From: Purpureocillium takamizusanense
Taxonomy: Eukaryota > Ascomycota > Sordariomycetes > Hypocreales > Ophiocordycipitaceae
Assembly (NCBI RefSeq): GCF_022605165.1
Contig: NC_063068.1
Location: 2,108,001-2,172,000, forward strand
Reading direction: 5' to 3'
Length of the DNA: 64,000 nt
Of the stretch, positions 34,201-45,409 are shown one piece after another; position 1 is the first letter of the stretch, and every line of letters begins with the position of its first letter. The notes below the pieces were generated by a model. That model was not told where the DNA came from. It saw only the letters and a list, made by a program, of their open reading frames with translations, and ran no database searches. Position numbers and translations under genes: made by a program.

Positions 34201-36803
34201 GCGGGATTCGTGGCTGGGCTCAACCATTCCACCTGCCAACCTATGGGAAGGCACACAGCGAGTGCCGGCCACGGACTGCGGGACAGTTGGCGGGATGCGC
34301 CGTGCCTGTGCGTCGAGACTCCCGCCATCGGCAACACCTAGTACGGCCTCGCCTCCAACCAATCCCCTATGCCAGGCGTCTCCCAGTGCCTGACGAGCCT
34401 GCCCGCCACACACTGGACACGCCAACAGTCGCTAGTCCCCATTGGACGGCGGTCCGATACTGCTGGCTCTACGAAGTACGAAGTACAGCTTGAAAGCACT
34501 AGGAGGGACAGTCGGGTAGCCCAGGTCCGCTGCCACAGGACGATGATGAAAGATGCTCCGCGTCTTCCGTCAACGAGGGCAACCCTTGATGCCAGGTACC
34601 GTCAACTTCACCTACCTCGCCTGCAGTACCTACCAGTGCCTTGTCGAGCTTCGGGTACTGAGGCATGGCCCGCCCTGCTCTCTCCCAGTGACCGGACTTG
34701 ACCACCAGCTTTTGCCCGCCGGGATAGTTACTGCTGCCGCTGCGGCTTCTCAACACACCGGGCGACGGGAAACCCCCGTTCCCATCTGGAGGTCTTCTGG
34801 CCCGCCTACTGCCTCTGCCATTGCTGCGGCGAGCGATTGTGCCACGCTAGACGCTGACGCGCACCTCCCATCCCGAGGGAGGAGGCACGCTGCATCATCG
34901 GTGGTCGTCGGCCCGCGGGAAACGCGCGTTCTCTGGTGCGACGTGGTGCCTGTCTGTGCTGCTTCGACGCGGGCTCTTCCGCGGCGGTGCCCTGTCGTAA
35001 CTGTCTCTCGTCTCGCGAAGCCGTGTTCCAGAAAGGCACCTCACTGAGCGGCGGACGGTCTTTGCGGCGGTGCTTGGCTTTGCTGTCGATAAAAAAGACC
35101 GTGTGGGCTGACGATTGGCTCAGCTCCAGTTGAGCAAGAGCCTGCATAGGCGTGCATATAGGCAGTGCCTAGCTTAGTGCAGTACGGAAGCCGAGTACGC
35201 GGCCCAGCGCTGACGGAACAGCGCACGGCGCAGTGGGCGGCGCTTCGACGTGGTCTTCTAGAACCCCATATTGGGGCTGAAACGGCTAGCTACGTAGTAC
35301 CTTGCCACCACCTTCAATTGGTAGCGTCCTCTTCAACCGACAAGCCGGGGCAACAATGTCTGTCAGTCGGGGACCCCGATCAAGGCTGCTGCTGCCGAAC
35401 TGCCCCGAAGAGGCAACACGCGCGCCGATATTCTGGCAAAGGACGAGTGCTCAAGACCGCGCAGGCTTTGGCCCGGATATGAGGCCCAGGAAACGACTTG
35501 TGAGCCGGCCACTCCTGAAACAGCTTCAGTGGTGTGGATTTCAGGCACTAAAGATGGATGGAAATTGGAACTCCTAACTTATACTGTACGCGGCCCTCGA
35601 ATATGACATACCCTGCACTCTCCTCATAAGACAGCGTCTGCTACCTGTTTCGTTTGCCCCGGGCCAAGCTGCTGTCGGGAAACATCTCTGTTGCTCTGTT
35701 TGTTTTATTTGTTGTTGCCTGTCTCTTTGGGAAACACCAAGCATGCATACATACGTACTGCAGCTCGCTGCATCAGCCCTTGAGTGGCGCATTTCATCCC
35801 CAACAATGAGAGCACACTTCCGGATTTCCTGGCCGCACATGTAAAACATGGCTCACATGACCGGGCTCGGCGGCGGCGGCCGTGGGCGCACGGTGTGTCA
35901 CGCGCCCCTTCGTAATCCGCTTCAAGGGAGTTGAGCTCGGCAGGCGGTGTGCGGGCGCGTCCGAAATCGCACTGCGGCTGTATCGGAACTGTTTGAACCC
36001 AGCGGCGTGGCTGCTTGCTCTCAACACCATAATTACATCGTAGTAATCAAATAGCAACCTAATAGCAGTACAACTACCAAGTAGACATCCTCACTGACGC
36101 CTTGGGCCCCCGTAGTGATCGACCACGGCGTGCGCACGGGGAGGGACACGTGCAACAAGGCAGCGGTGCGCCAGATCCGAACATGCTGCGTGCCCTGATT
36201 ACAGTGCTCCTGCGGCATGCCTTGTTCATATATAGGCACAGAGTCCCGCTGCAGCTTCTAAACTTGAACGGCCCGAAGTATCGACCCCAACAAGCGGGTC
36301 GTGGTCGTGGCTGGCGTGCAGTTCGTGCAAGCTTTCGGAGACAGTCGTCCCTGGTTCGCCTCGACAAATGTTGCACGTAAGATGGCTGTAATGTACTCGA
36401 TCACCAAGTCCGGAGCACTGAAACTGCTTGGCAATGCTACCTGTTCCTGACTCCCTGAGCATTGTTCTGTATCGTCTTACAGTTGTGGAGAGACGCGGTC
36501 CAGGTCGGATCGAGATGCGTGCACAGTGTGTGAGTAGGATTCGAGAAACATGCACTGTATAAATGCACTGTATGCTGTGATCCGTGCGCAGATCGCAGCT
36601 CGGACCACACCAAAGTAAACAAACCCCCCCCACGGTGTCAACAAACCCCCAAATCGAACTTGACATCATCCGTACCAACCCTTGCCAGCGCCCCCGGCTC
36701 TTGCTGCATTCCTTGGACACCCCCGCTTAGTGACTCCGCTCTCTTTTGCTCTGTGAATAGCATCAAATCCTCGAAACGCCAGGCCTTGGGCACTTCACGA
36801 GCC

Positions 36804-39007
36804 ATGTCCCCAGTGACTCGCCGACGATCTGCGCGCCTGGCCAGCAGCGTGGCCAAGGTACGGCCCCCCTCCACCCCTGGCCGGCCGCCAGCATCGCCAG
36901 CGGCGCCATATTGACTTGCCATGTCTAGGTCAAGGCCACGCCCGAGCTGTCCTCCGTCACGGAGCGCGAGGAGACGCCAGTCCGCAACGCGTCCAGACCC
37001 GCCGACGATGCCTTGTCGCCTACTCCCGCCGCCCGACGAACGCCAGCGACGCCCGTGTCGTCTGCCCTGAAGCCTCCGCACGCAGAAATGCATCCCAGCA
37101 AGGCCCATCCGACGACGAGCAAGCCAGACATCGCGCTCCATCTGGGCTTCTCCGACATTGCTTCCAGCAAGGAGCGCGGGCTGACCGCCACGCCGTCCAA
37201 GATCGGCGGGGTGCCGTCCTCCTCATTCACCTTCCAGATCGGTACCGACACGGGCCTGAGCGGCGAGGCCCAGAGGATGATGGAGGAGATCCGCAACAAG
37301 GCAGCCAAGATCAAGGAGGGCCTGGTGGCTAAGAGGGAGGCAGAAGCCGATCCGAGCAACGTGCACGGCCGTGTCATTGCTCAGCCCAAGGGCAAATCTG
37401 GACGCTTCAGTGCCGCCCACATGGCCGAATTCAAGAAGATGGATTCTATTGAGGGCCATGCCTCAGCTTGGCGAGCCCAGTATGGACGCTTCACGCCAAT
37501 CAAGTCGAGCCTCAAGCGCTCGCCGTCCAAGGCGGAGCTGGACGGAACGCCCTTGGGCCACAACTCGGCCATGAAGGTGAATACATCAAAGCCTCATCCC
37601 GATGCGACACCACAGCGACCCAAGCCTAGCCTGAAGCGCACCTCCACTGCCGCGAACCTGGACAACGACACCCCCAGACGTGTGGCCCGCAAGGATGCAA
37701 CCAACGCAACAATGCCTGAGAAGTCCATCTCCCTTGCTCGGGACGCATACTCATCCTCTGCGAAGAGGCTTAAGAAGCGGCAAGAGGATGATGCATCGAG
37801 CGTTCGGCCCGTCTCACGGGGCAACAACACGACGGGTTTGGCAAAGTCGTATTCTGGCCTGGCGCGTCTCATGAGCCCTACCAAGGCATCGCTGGCCCAG
37901 TCTGCTAGCCCTGCCAAGCCAACTGTCAGCCTGGTTCCGTCGGCAGCCAAGACGGATCTTCCTCGCTTGTCAAAGTCCGTGTCGACGACAAGCATTGGCT
38001 CCGTTACACGGACAGCGGATCTCAAGCGCCGCATCATCAGCCCCACTCGCTTCCAGAAGGTCAAGTCGATCCTGCGTGGCCAGAAGCACGACACGGAAGA
38101 TGGCAAAAGCGCCATTCCCCAACCGTCTGGTTTCGGATCGCAGACTCCGGGCCCGGCCCGCATCAACAAGGAGCTACCCCCCCTGCCTCTCACCACCCCT
38201 CGCCGCAAGTTGACGAAGCGCGTGGCGTTCACCCCTGACACAGCCAAGGCTGCCATATCTGAAGACTCGCCTTCGCCCAAAAAGGTAACCTTCTCTGCGG
38301 GAAGAGCCCCCCTGCGTGCTCTGGATGCCGAATACCCGGAGCTCGACGAGCACACGACCTTGCCAAAGTCCAGCAACGGCCTCTACCCCGACCTGTCGCC
38401 TCTGAGGCGCCTTATTCAGTCCCCGTCGGTCGACGGCAAGGCTCGGACCGCATCCGTGCCTGGCAAGTTTACCTTCCGCAGTGACCATACTATCAAGTTT
38501 GGCGATCCGCCGGCCAACGGATTCGGCGCCTCGCCTGGCCAGGCGAGCATCCGCCATGTACGCCATTCGGTCTTGCCGGCGTCGAGCATGCCTGGTAGCT
38601 TTCCTGCTCCGCCTTCCCCGAGCTCCCACCCTAACAAGGAGAATACAGCACCGCCGCCGCCCAAGCTGCTCCCCGGGACGGCCCACGGGATTGCGAACAA
38701 GAAGCGACACCGCGCCAGTTCGGATGAGGAGGACGCAGAGAATGAAGCCGCCGAGCGCGCGGCCAAGAAACGCAAGAACGAGGCCGTTCCCGAGGGCCAG
38801 GCCCTGCTTGCCCCTCGTCTGGCCGGCGCAACGGCCGCCAGCAGCGCCAAGAATAGGCTCCTTGGACGGACGCCCACCAAGACACCGAGCCGGGCGCCAG
38901 CTGTGACTCCAAGCCGAACTCCTGCGTCAGCCACACCGAGCAAGAGGGGCGCTGTGCTGAGCCTGAGCCGACTCAATATGCTCGCCCGCCCCAAGAACCG
39001 CGGCTAG
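36804..39007 (+). CDS. Basic disordered protein with KEN box and many CDK-type sites
   Basis: I cannot name it. Exon 1 is 36804-36857 (M-S-P-V-T-R-R-R-S-A-R-L...), the intron 36858-36928 (GTACGG...CTAG) and exon 2 36929-39007, 710 residues. The best conserved-looking part, residues about 90-200, includes FTFQIGTDTGLSGEAQRMME (start of a helix), then SGRFSAAHMAEFKKMDSIEG and ASAWRAQYGRFTP. The rest is basic, Ser/Pro/Lys-rich and predicted disordered. There are repeated S/T-P-x-K/R sites (SPSK, SPTK, SPTR, SPSPKK, TPTK, TPSR, TPSK) and a KEN tripeptide at residues 588-590 preceded by H-P-N. A likely nuclear localisation cluster, A-A-K-K-R-K-N, is present. This pattern fits a cell-cycle-regulated chromosome or spindle protein degraded through APC/C, but that role is inferred. 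Confidence 0.82.
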
Positions 39008-39751
39008 AGGAAGTGTAGCGGATGTCGATAGGGGACGGAGTGGCCGACGCTTAATTTGCGGCACGGACAAGCGTACATGTTGAATATTCAAGGTCTCTCG
39101 CACATGGCTGGGGCTGGTCTTTGCGGCACTCGATGAAACGAGTCGGCAACCGTTTACTTGTGGTCGATCGGCGGGCGTTTGGCGTGTTTCTTGACAGCAC
39201 AGACGCTTTCGTCTCTGTCTGGTCTTTGCGGCCCGGTTGGGGCATCCGGCATTGCCAGATGCAGACTGGGCTTTTCGGAAGGTTCTGGGGATCGGCGTTT
39301 GGAAGTGCCTCATGGCACAGAACTTGATAGGTATTTCCGTCATCTCGACTGTGTATCAAAACTGTATTATTCAGCAGGTCTGAAGAAGACGTGCGCGTGG
39401 CCCCTTCCCATCTGCGTTGAAACAATGACCAGTGCTGGGCTCCTTCCCCGGCAGCGGCCTTGCATCACGTCCCGTCAAGATGCAGACTGCTCTCGTCGCC
39501 CGGCACGCAGGCTGGCCTAGAGCATCTGTAGCTCATACAGCACCCAGGGGGCCAGGAGCCGAAAACGGTGCTTCTTTTTATAATATTGATATTCTATCAT
39601 CACTATCCCGGCTTGTTGCCTGGGGCCCAGTCCGTTCTGATCTTTCTCGAGAGCCGGGCCGACTCTCCGCTTAGGCAGGCCCTGAAACTGCACGGCTTGC
39701 GGCAACAAGTATCCCGGTCACGAAGCTCGACTCCCCCGACAGAGCGTCAGC
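39008..39751. other. Intergenic interval before the LIM gene
   Basis: Contains the 3' region of the preceding gene and the presumed LIM promoter. A short A/T-rich patch lies near 39574-39605. No coding support. Confidence 0.45.
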
Positions 39752-40387
39752 ATGCGAGAGCAAGAGTTGGAGATGATGAGCAGCGTCTTCACCTGCACGT
39801 TCTGCTTCGCGCTGTCCGCTGGTCCACCGCGCGTCCTGGGCCGCTCCGCGCGACTCGTCTGCGCGGAATGCTACGTCGCGGTGCTGGACCTGTCCATATG
39901 CTAGGTCTGTGGAGAGATGGTCCTGCGCGGCGACGAGTGCGTGAGCTTCGGGTGGTGCTTCTGGCACAGGGCGTGCTATGGCTGCCTGCTCTGCGGGAGC
40001 AAGGCCATCTGCGCTGGCGTACCTCTCCGGGCACTCTTTGTCGACGCGGAAGATGGCGGAGGTGATGGCAACGAGCGGAGACGGGGGCGAGGGAGGGGCA
40101 GGGAGGTCGGCGAACCGCCGCTGTGTGCCATGTGTGTCGTCGAGGTGGAGGTGGATGGGCTGGGGAGTCAGGCGATAGTTCGAAGGGGTTTGCGGAGAGT
40201 TGACGCCGTGGACAGAGGTGTTACTCGTGCTCGGAGGGCTTTGAAGGAGGGGGAGGAGGCAAAAGGAGCTCGGCCGGATGCAGATGTCAAGCCGGTGAGC
40301 GTCTCATTGCAAGGCGCCGCGCGCGTGGCTGACTTGTGTGAAGTCTAGCAATCGTCGACGTCGGGACCCGTCGCGTCTCGGAGGTGA
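39752..40387 (+). pseudogene. LIM zinc-finger protein gene interrupted by one in-frame TAG
   Basis: The frame from the ATG at 39752 is open on both sides of a TAG at 39902-39904 (codon 51) and would give 193 residues if that codon were read. A small intron 40295-40348 (GTGAGC, GCTGAC branch-like site, TCTAG acceptor) leads to a stop at 40385-40387. Cysteines are C15-x2-C18, C37-x2-C40, then a LIM-like array C50-x2-C53-x18-H72-x2-C75-x2-C78-x2-C81, with a distant C125-x2-C128 that may complete the second finger across a long R/G-rich insert. The TAG lies inside the C50-x2-C53 pair. Everything downstream stays open and keeps its zinc ligands, so decay, if any, is very recent. From memory, related fungal proteins have Trp here (TGG); TGG to TAG is one transition. 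It may be a true pseudogene, a RIP-type mutation or a stop repaired by mRNA editing. The start could also be ATG 39773. Confidence 0.62.
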
Positions 40388-42697
40388 CGGTGCGGCTGCC
40401 GAGCTGTCTGCCACGACGACAATTTGGGTTGACCTACACGACCCGATCAACGGCGCCTCATTCCGACCTAGTCCTCTCAAACCGTTGCCTTGGCTATCCT
40501 GGGGTGGAGTGCTTGAAAGCGAAGGTCGAAGGACTATCCACAGCGAGAGCTCGGAATCTGCCACAGTCCAGGCCAGCTATGACTCGTTATATGCCCCAGG
40601 AAATGATGGAAAACCACGCCCAGCATTCTCGAAACGGAGGAACCGTTCGTCTATTGTCAGGGAAGAGGCACTCTTGCGGCCGTCACGTGTGGCCGAGTCA
40701 CAGTGGCATTCGGAGCCGGGCATGGCAATCGCTACGAAGTCGGAAGCGTCTCGTGGGGCTTTTGAAAAAGCGAGAGCGTCTGCAGCTTTGCACGACCCAG
40801 CCGAGGCACAAGATGGCGAGGAGACATGAGGCGGCGAGCCAATCGTCGGTGATGGCGGGAGGTTGTCGAGGTGTGTGTCTACATGTGAAGGGCACGAGTG
40901 AGATAGGCTATCTCAACTCGAAATGAGACGGGCCTACAGCTTCCCGGCACTCTGTGGGTGCTCAGGTCCTCAGGACGACGAGGCATCGTCCATGGCTTAC
41001 ACGGTCGGCGTACCTGAGGCGTGCCAGATGCGGCAAATGAGACCTCGCCGGCTAAAGCGCGGGAGCCAGGAGCGAGGCAAGCCAAGCCGATGCCCTGCGA
41101 GGAGCTCTCAAGACATGCATGGTCTGCAATTTGCAGAAGAAGCAAATGAGGTGCCACGCGTGACGAAGCACCTACGGGCCCCGGGGGTGTTGCTGTGTTG
41201 CTGCGTGCGCATGCCGCGCTTGCGCCGTGCACAGCAGCCACACGGTAGTTGCTGAGCTTGCGCTGCAAGATGACGCGGGAGCGTGTCCGGGGAAGGAGGA
41301 GAGATTGGAAGAGCAGTCAGTGGCAGCTCAAGCCCTACATTGGCTCTGGGGTTCGAAGGGCTGGACCAACCAAAGTATATTGTACCTGGGAAACTGCTAT
41401 CCTTACGTACTTGCGCCTGCGTACGAGTGGAAAGTACCCGCGACACTTGGCTGGCAGACTCAGTACCTACCTTAGTACCTACGGGGCCAAGCGGGCTGCA
41501 AAATAAGAGGGACTGCGAATCTAGCGACCTCGCTCGTATCGTGATTCGCCGTCCTCATAGAAAAATTAAGATGCCGAAATGGCCTTAAGGTTCTATTTAA
41601 CGACCTTATGTTTTTTATTTTAGCGATTTCTGCTTTTAAAAGTAGGTAATACTCGTGGTAACTGATGGGTTCTAGGTAGAACTGGTAGGGATGATCGCTT
41701 TTGGTGTCCCTCTTTTTTGGCAACCCGCTCGGGGGCACAGCTACGTGCGTGGGAACGGGAGCAGCGCTTGAGTCGAGTCATGGAGCACCATGCTGCGCCG
41801 GCTCCAGCACCCGTTGTTGAGGTCTTCTTTTGTGTCTGGGCTGGCTGTACTGGTTACTTTGGACGCATGGGAAGTGCACTGCCCACGCTGCGCTGTGACG
41901 CAGGGGGACCGGGGCCGGGACACATGCTCCCAGCTGCCCCGCTGTTAGAGCCAGTGCAGATCAGCGTCGTGTTTAGCTTAACACGATGCGGCCAAATTGG
42001 CTCGCAGCTGTCCCGCAGGCATTACCTCACAGCCCTAACAAATTCACCACAAAAATTGACAGAATTAAGCGAGGGTGGGTGTGTGGGCGGCGCTAGGCCG
42101 GGTGCGTCCACTGCAGAGCACCGCAAGCACCGTAGCAATCAGCGAGGACGGGACCACCATGGATCCATCTAGTACCAGCACCCGGCAGACCAGCCCCAGC
42201 AGCCCAGCAACAGCAGCAGCAACAGCAGGTCTACCTACCCAAAACCTTACCTCAGTAGTACCTTGGGTGCCCTCAAATACAAGGGCAGCACCGAACGACG
42301 ACCTGACGCAGGCAGCCAGCTCGCCAGAAGAGCGTCCGCCAGCAGCCCGCCAACCAACCTGACCTGTCTGAGGTTGCCCGGTGTCCATTGGGATCCAGTC
42401 CAATTTTCTTCGCACCGCCGGCACCACTCTCTCCCCATCCTCACGCACCATCGCCAGTCAGTCGGTCAGTCTTCAGCTCCCGCTGCCACTGCACATATCC
42501 GGCCCCATCGCCGCCAGCCTTTTGGTGTCCACCCACACCCACTCTACCTCCCCCCCCAAAGACTCTTCCGCGCTTTTCAACCCTCCCCCCCCAAGAGGTC
42601 ATGCGATCGTAGCAACCTCTCCCTTGCCACCAACAGTAGCAAACGCCGCCATTGAACGCACGCCCTGAAACGGTAGGCGACAAGCCAGGCGTCCATC
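40388..42697. other. Gene-free stretch upstream of the STM1-like gene
   Basis: No supported gene. It contains a compact AT-rich island (listed separately), GTAC/TACC words near 41405-41482 and 42230-42262, and a long pyrimidine-rich stretch from about 42400 to 42697 that is likely promoter and leader of the STM1-like gene. Confidence 0.5.
41560..41700. other. AT-rich island with a short inverted repeat
   Basis: A sharply AT-rich block in GC-rich surroundings. TAAGGT at 41586-41591 and ACCTTA at 41603-41608 form a perfect 6-base inverted repeat with an 11-base spacer. A minus frame through the block (41472-41738) uses Lys, Ile, Tyr and Asn codons quite unlike the real genes here, e.g. FYLEPISYHEYYLLLKAEI. 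It could be a remnant of a mobile element or of organelle DNA; I cannot identify it. Confidence 0.4.
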
Positions 42698-44273
42698 ATG
42701 TCCAACGTCGCGTCCCAGGTACGTGTTTGTCCCTCAGCCTCGTCGCTTCTGCTCTTGCGCCTGCCTGCCTGCCTGCCGTGCCGTGCTGCTCGCCCGCTCG
42801 CCGCTTCGCAATTTTCCACATCCGGGGTCGCTTGCCTCGTCGCTTCCGTCCCCCGGAGCTCCCGCGAGCTGCCATCGCGATATTGCCACGTCGTCGCTCC
42901 CTGCCAGCGCACAACAAGATGCTGACTCGTCCTTCCTCACAGAACCGTTTCGCCTACCTCGGTACCGTCTCTTGCCCTTTGCTCCTCCCCCCTTCACCGC
43001 TGCGACGCGGACGTCTCGAAGCCTCAGTCGACCGATCGACCCCGATCTCGTTGAGCCACGTCTCCAATTGAGGACGAGAGGGCACTCGGACACGAAGCCA
43101 TCAGGCCAGCTGACTATTGATCCCCATCCAGGCAACGACAGCGACGGTGAGGAGAAGCCCGTCGTCCCTGTCAAGACCGTCGACAAGGCCACCGCGCGCA
43201 CGACCAAGCGCAACGTCGAGCCCCAGGCCCCTGCTGCTCCGGCCCGCGGCACCGCCAACCGCCGCGGCGGTCCCCGTGGTAACGAGGGCGGTTCGTGACG
43301 ACCCTTCCCGACATGCTGGATGGAAGACACTCGGTGCTGACGTAGCTGTTGCAGCCTTCCGCGACCGCGCTGCCGGCAGCGAGCGCAACCAGGGCCGCTC
43401 CACCGAGGAGGCTAGCCGTGATGGCCCCCGTGGTGGCTACGGTGCGCGCGTCCGTGGCGGTATGTTTTTTCTTGCTTTTTCCCAAACCATCCGAACACAT
43501 CCATCGGGCACCCTTGGAGGCGGCTCAATGGTACAATATCGCATAACAATCAATACTGATTCGAGTTCAGGCCGTGGCTCCCGCCGCCCTCGCGAGTTCG
43601 ATGACCGACACCCAAACCGGGCTGCCGCTCATGGGTATGCCCCCCGTCTCTCCCTCTGCTCTATCCATAACATGTACCCAATTCTAACCAAATTCGTAGT
43701 GGCTCCGACAAGCAGGCTGCCCAGTCGTGGGGCGCCACCGAGGGCGATGCCGAGCTGAAGGACGAGCAGGCCGGTGAGGCCATCGCTAAGACCGAGCAGG
43801 CTGAGGCTCTTGCCGAGGACGCTACCGGCGAGGACGCCGCCGAGCCCGAGGACAAGAGCGTCTCGTACGAGACGTACCTTGCCCAGCAGAAGGAGAAGCG
43901 TGCCGCCCTCAGCGGCGACTTCAAGGTCCGCGAGGCCAACGAGGGTAGCAAGCTCGACAAGAAGTGGGCCGGCGCCAAGACCCTCGAGAAGGAAGAGGAG
44001 GACTTCATCACCGCTAGTGGCGGCAAGAAGCAGCGCGAGCGCGAGCGCAAGGTCAAGCAGACCATCGATTTCGACCCTCGCAAGGTCGACAGCGAGCGCC
44101 CCCGCGGCGGAGCTCGTGGCGGCCGAGGCGGACGTGGCGGACGTGGTGGGGAGCGCGGCGGCGATCGCGGCCGTGGAACCAACTTCCGTGGCGGCCGTGG
44201 TGGTGCCCGCGACGGCGCTGCTCCCATCAACACTAAGGATGAGTCCGCCTTCCCCAGCCTCGGTGGCAAATAA
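42698..44273 (+). CDS. STM1: Stm1/HABP4-type ribosome-binding RGG protein
   Basis: Stm1/SERBP1-type proteins bind 80S ribosomes, lodge in the mRNA channel and protect idle ribosomes during nutrient stress (family knowledge). Six coding exons: 42698-42718, 42943-42961, 43132-43290, 43355-43459, 43571-43634 and 43700-44273. The introns are GT-AG (one donor is a weak GTTCGT) and phases close exactly, giving 313 residues. The N-terminus is MSNVASQNRFAYLGNDSDGE; the centre has RRGGPRGNEGAFRDRAAGSE, then PREFDDRHPNRAAAHGSGSD. The conserved HABP4 block includes SYETYLAQQKEKRAALSG and a Lys-rich helix. An RGG box (GGARGGRGGRGGRGGERGGD) and the terminal ESAFPSLGGK complete it. The first two exons are only 21 and 19 bases. 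Confidence 0.9.
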
Positions 44274-45409
44274 GCGCGCCGGCGCAGTGACGACATGGCC
44301 CCCGCGGGATCCCTCTGGCCTTCTTCTTGCTCATTAATGAGTAATTGCGACGCGTTCCTTTCCATGACGTCCGACCGGGTACTGCATGATGTTTGAGAAG
44401 GATGGTAGGGGGGCTTTTTCCTCCGTCCCGAGAGAGACGGGGGCCATGGTAGGGCTTTAGGGGCTGGCGCAACCCGTACCCTCGCTTTCACTGTCCTAAC
44501 GAATTCGGAAACCCGGTACAGAGAGATGTGGCGAGGGGTGGGTTTGCAAAGGCAGGACCGGTGATGTCCTAGGGGCGGAGAGATGAGAGGGTTCTTGTTG
44601 CTCTTCCCATCCCCCTTGTTTCCCTTTTCTTCGCCCTTTTCGTCCAAAACAATCCAGGAAAGAAGGACAATCACTCTCTCACATTTATGTTTGATAAAGA
44701 AGTCGAGAAAGAGAAAAAAAGTTTTCTGTTGTGACGAGAAAGTCTGAGGAGCTTCGTTCTGGGCTAGAATACGTAGGGATTCGACGCGAGAGTAACAGGC
44801 AACGGGGAAGTGAGACAGTGAGAGTGACGAGGTGCGTGCGTGAGTTGGTTGGAGTGAGTTTTGACGACGCCGGCGACACCCAGACGGGACGGGGCGGAAC
44901 ACGGGGGCAAATGGGAATTTCGAAGCCGTTCTCTTTCATGTCTTGTTCTTCCAAAACTTTTGATGTATGTTTCGTTCGTCTGTTTGCGCGGCGCACGCCA
45001 CCAAAAGAGGTTTAATTCCCAAGGTACTTACTGATGACGATGACGACGTCGGTACTGCCCGCTGTTGCCGTGAGGATAGATGAATGGATGAATGGATGGA
45101 TGGATGGATGGATGGATGGTGATGTGAGACACACACGTCACGGGGAATAGAGTTCGTCGACTTGACAGCATCGTGTAAATACGTCAAACAATGATACCAT
45201 GCTTTCATGTTGCGCTCGGCTTCGATCTTCGTAGCTGCCCGGCCCCATCTCAAGCTGCCTCGCGGGACGACATGACCGTTCCCGCCATCTTTCCATGACC
45301 CCCTCTCCTCCTTTCTCCCTGTCCATTCTTTACAGTTGCTGTAAATCCATACCTGCGCCGTCGCCAGCTCCGTCCGCAAAGACCCTCCTCGCATGCATTG
45401 TCGACTTTT
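44274..45409. other. Intergenic interval between the STM1-like gene and the LEU2-like relic
   Basis: Holds the 3' untranslated region of the STM1-like gene and a GATG/GAAT array. No coding support. Confidence 0.5.
45080..45119. repeat. GATG tetranucleotide array
   Basis: About ten GATG/AATG units, with uninterrupted GATG in the second half. Intergenic. Confidence 0.8.

Larger units (their letters stand above)
28878..36803. other. Long gene-free stretch (7.9 kb) between kapC and the KEN-box protein gene
   Basis: Both flanking genes point outward, so this holds their promoters, but it is much longer than usual for a fungal intergenic region. It contains TGC, GGC/GGT, GT and GACGCA-type repeats, CCATC runs near 31000, and GTAC/TACC words near 30505, 32770, 33115, 33800 and 34475. 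No frame of either strand shows a domain or coherent splice structure. A minus frame ending at 31613 (D-S-W-P-V-L-G-A-C-L-W-G-N-Y) looks the most protein-like but is short and unsupported. Confidence 0.45.

Noticed and set aside
43661..44902. A 413-codon open frame antisense to the STM1-like gene
   Set aside because: It mirrors the RGG and Lys/Glu codons of a confidently spliced plus-strand gene; Pro/Arg/Ser-rich with no domain.
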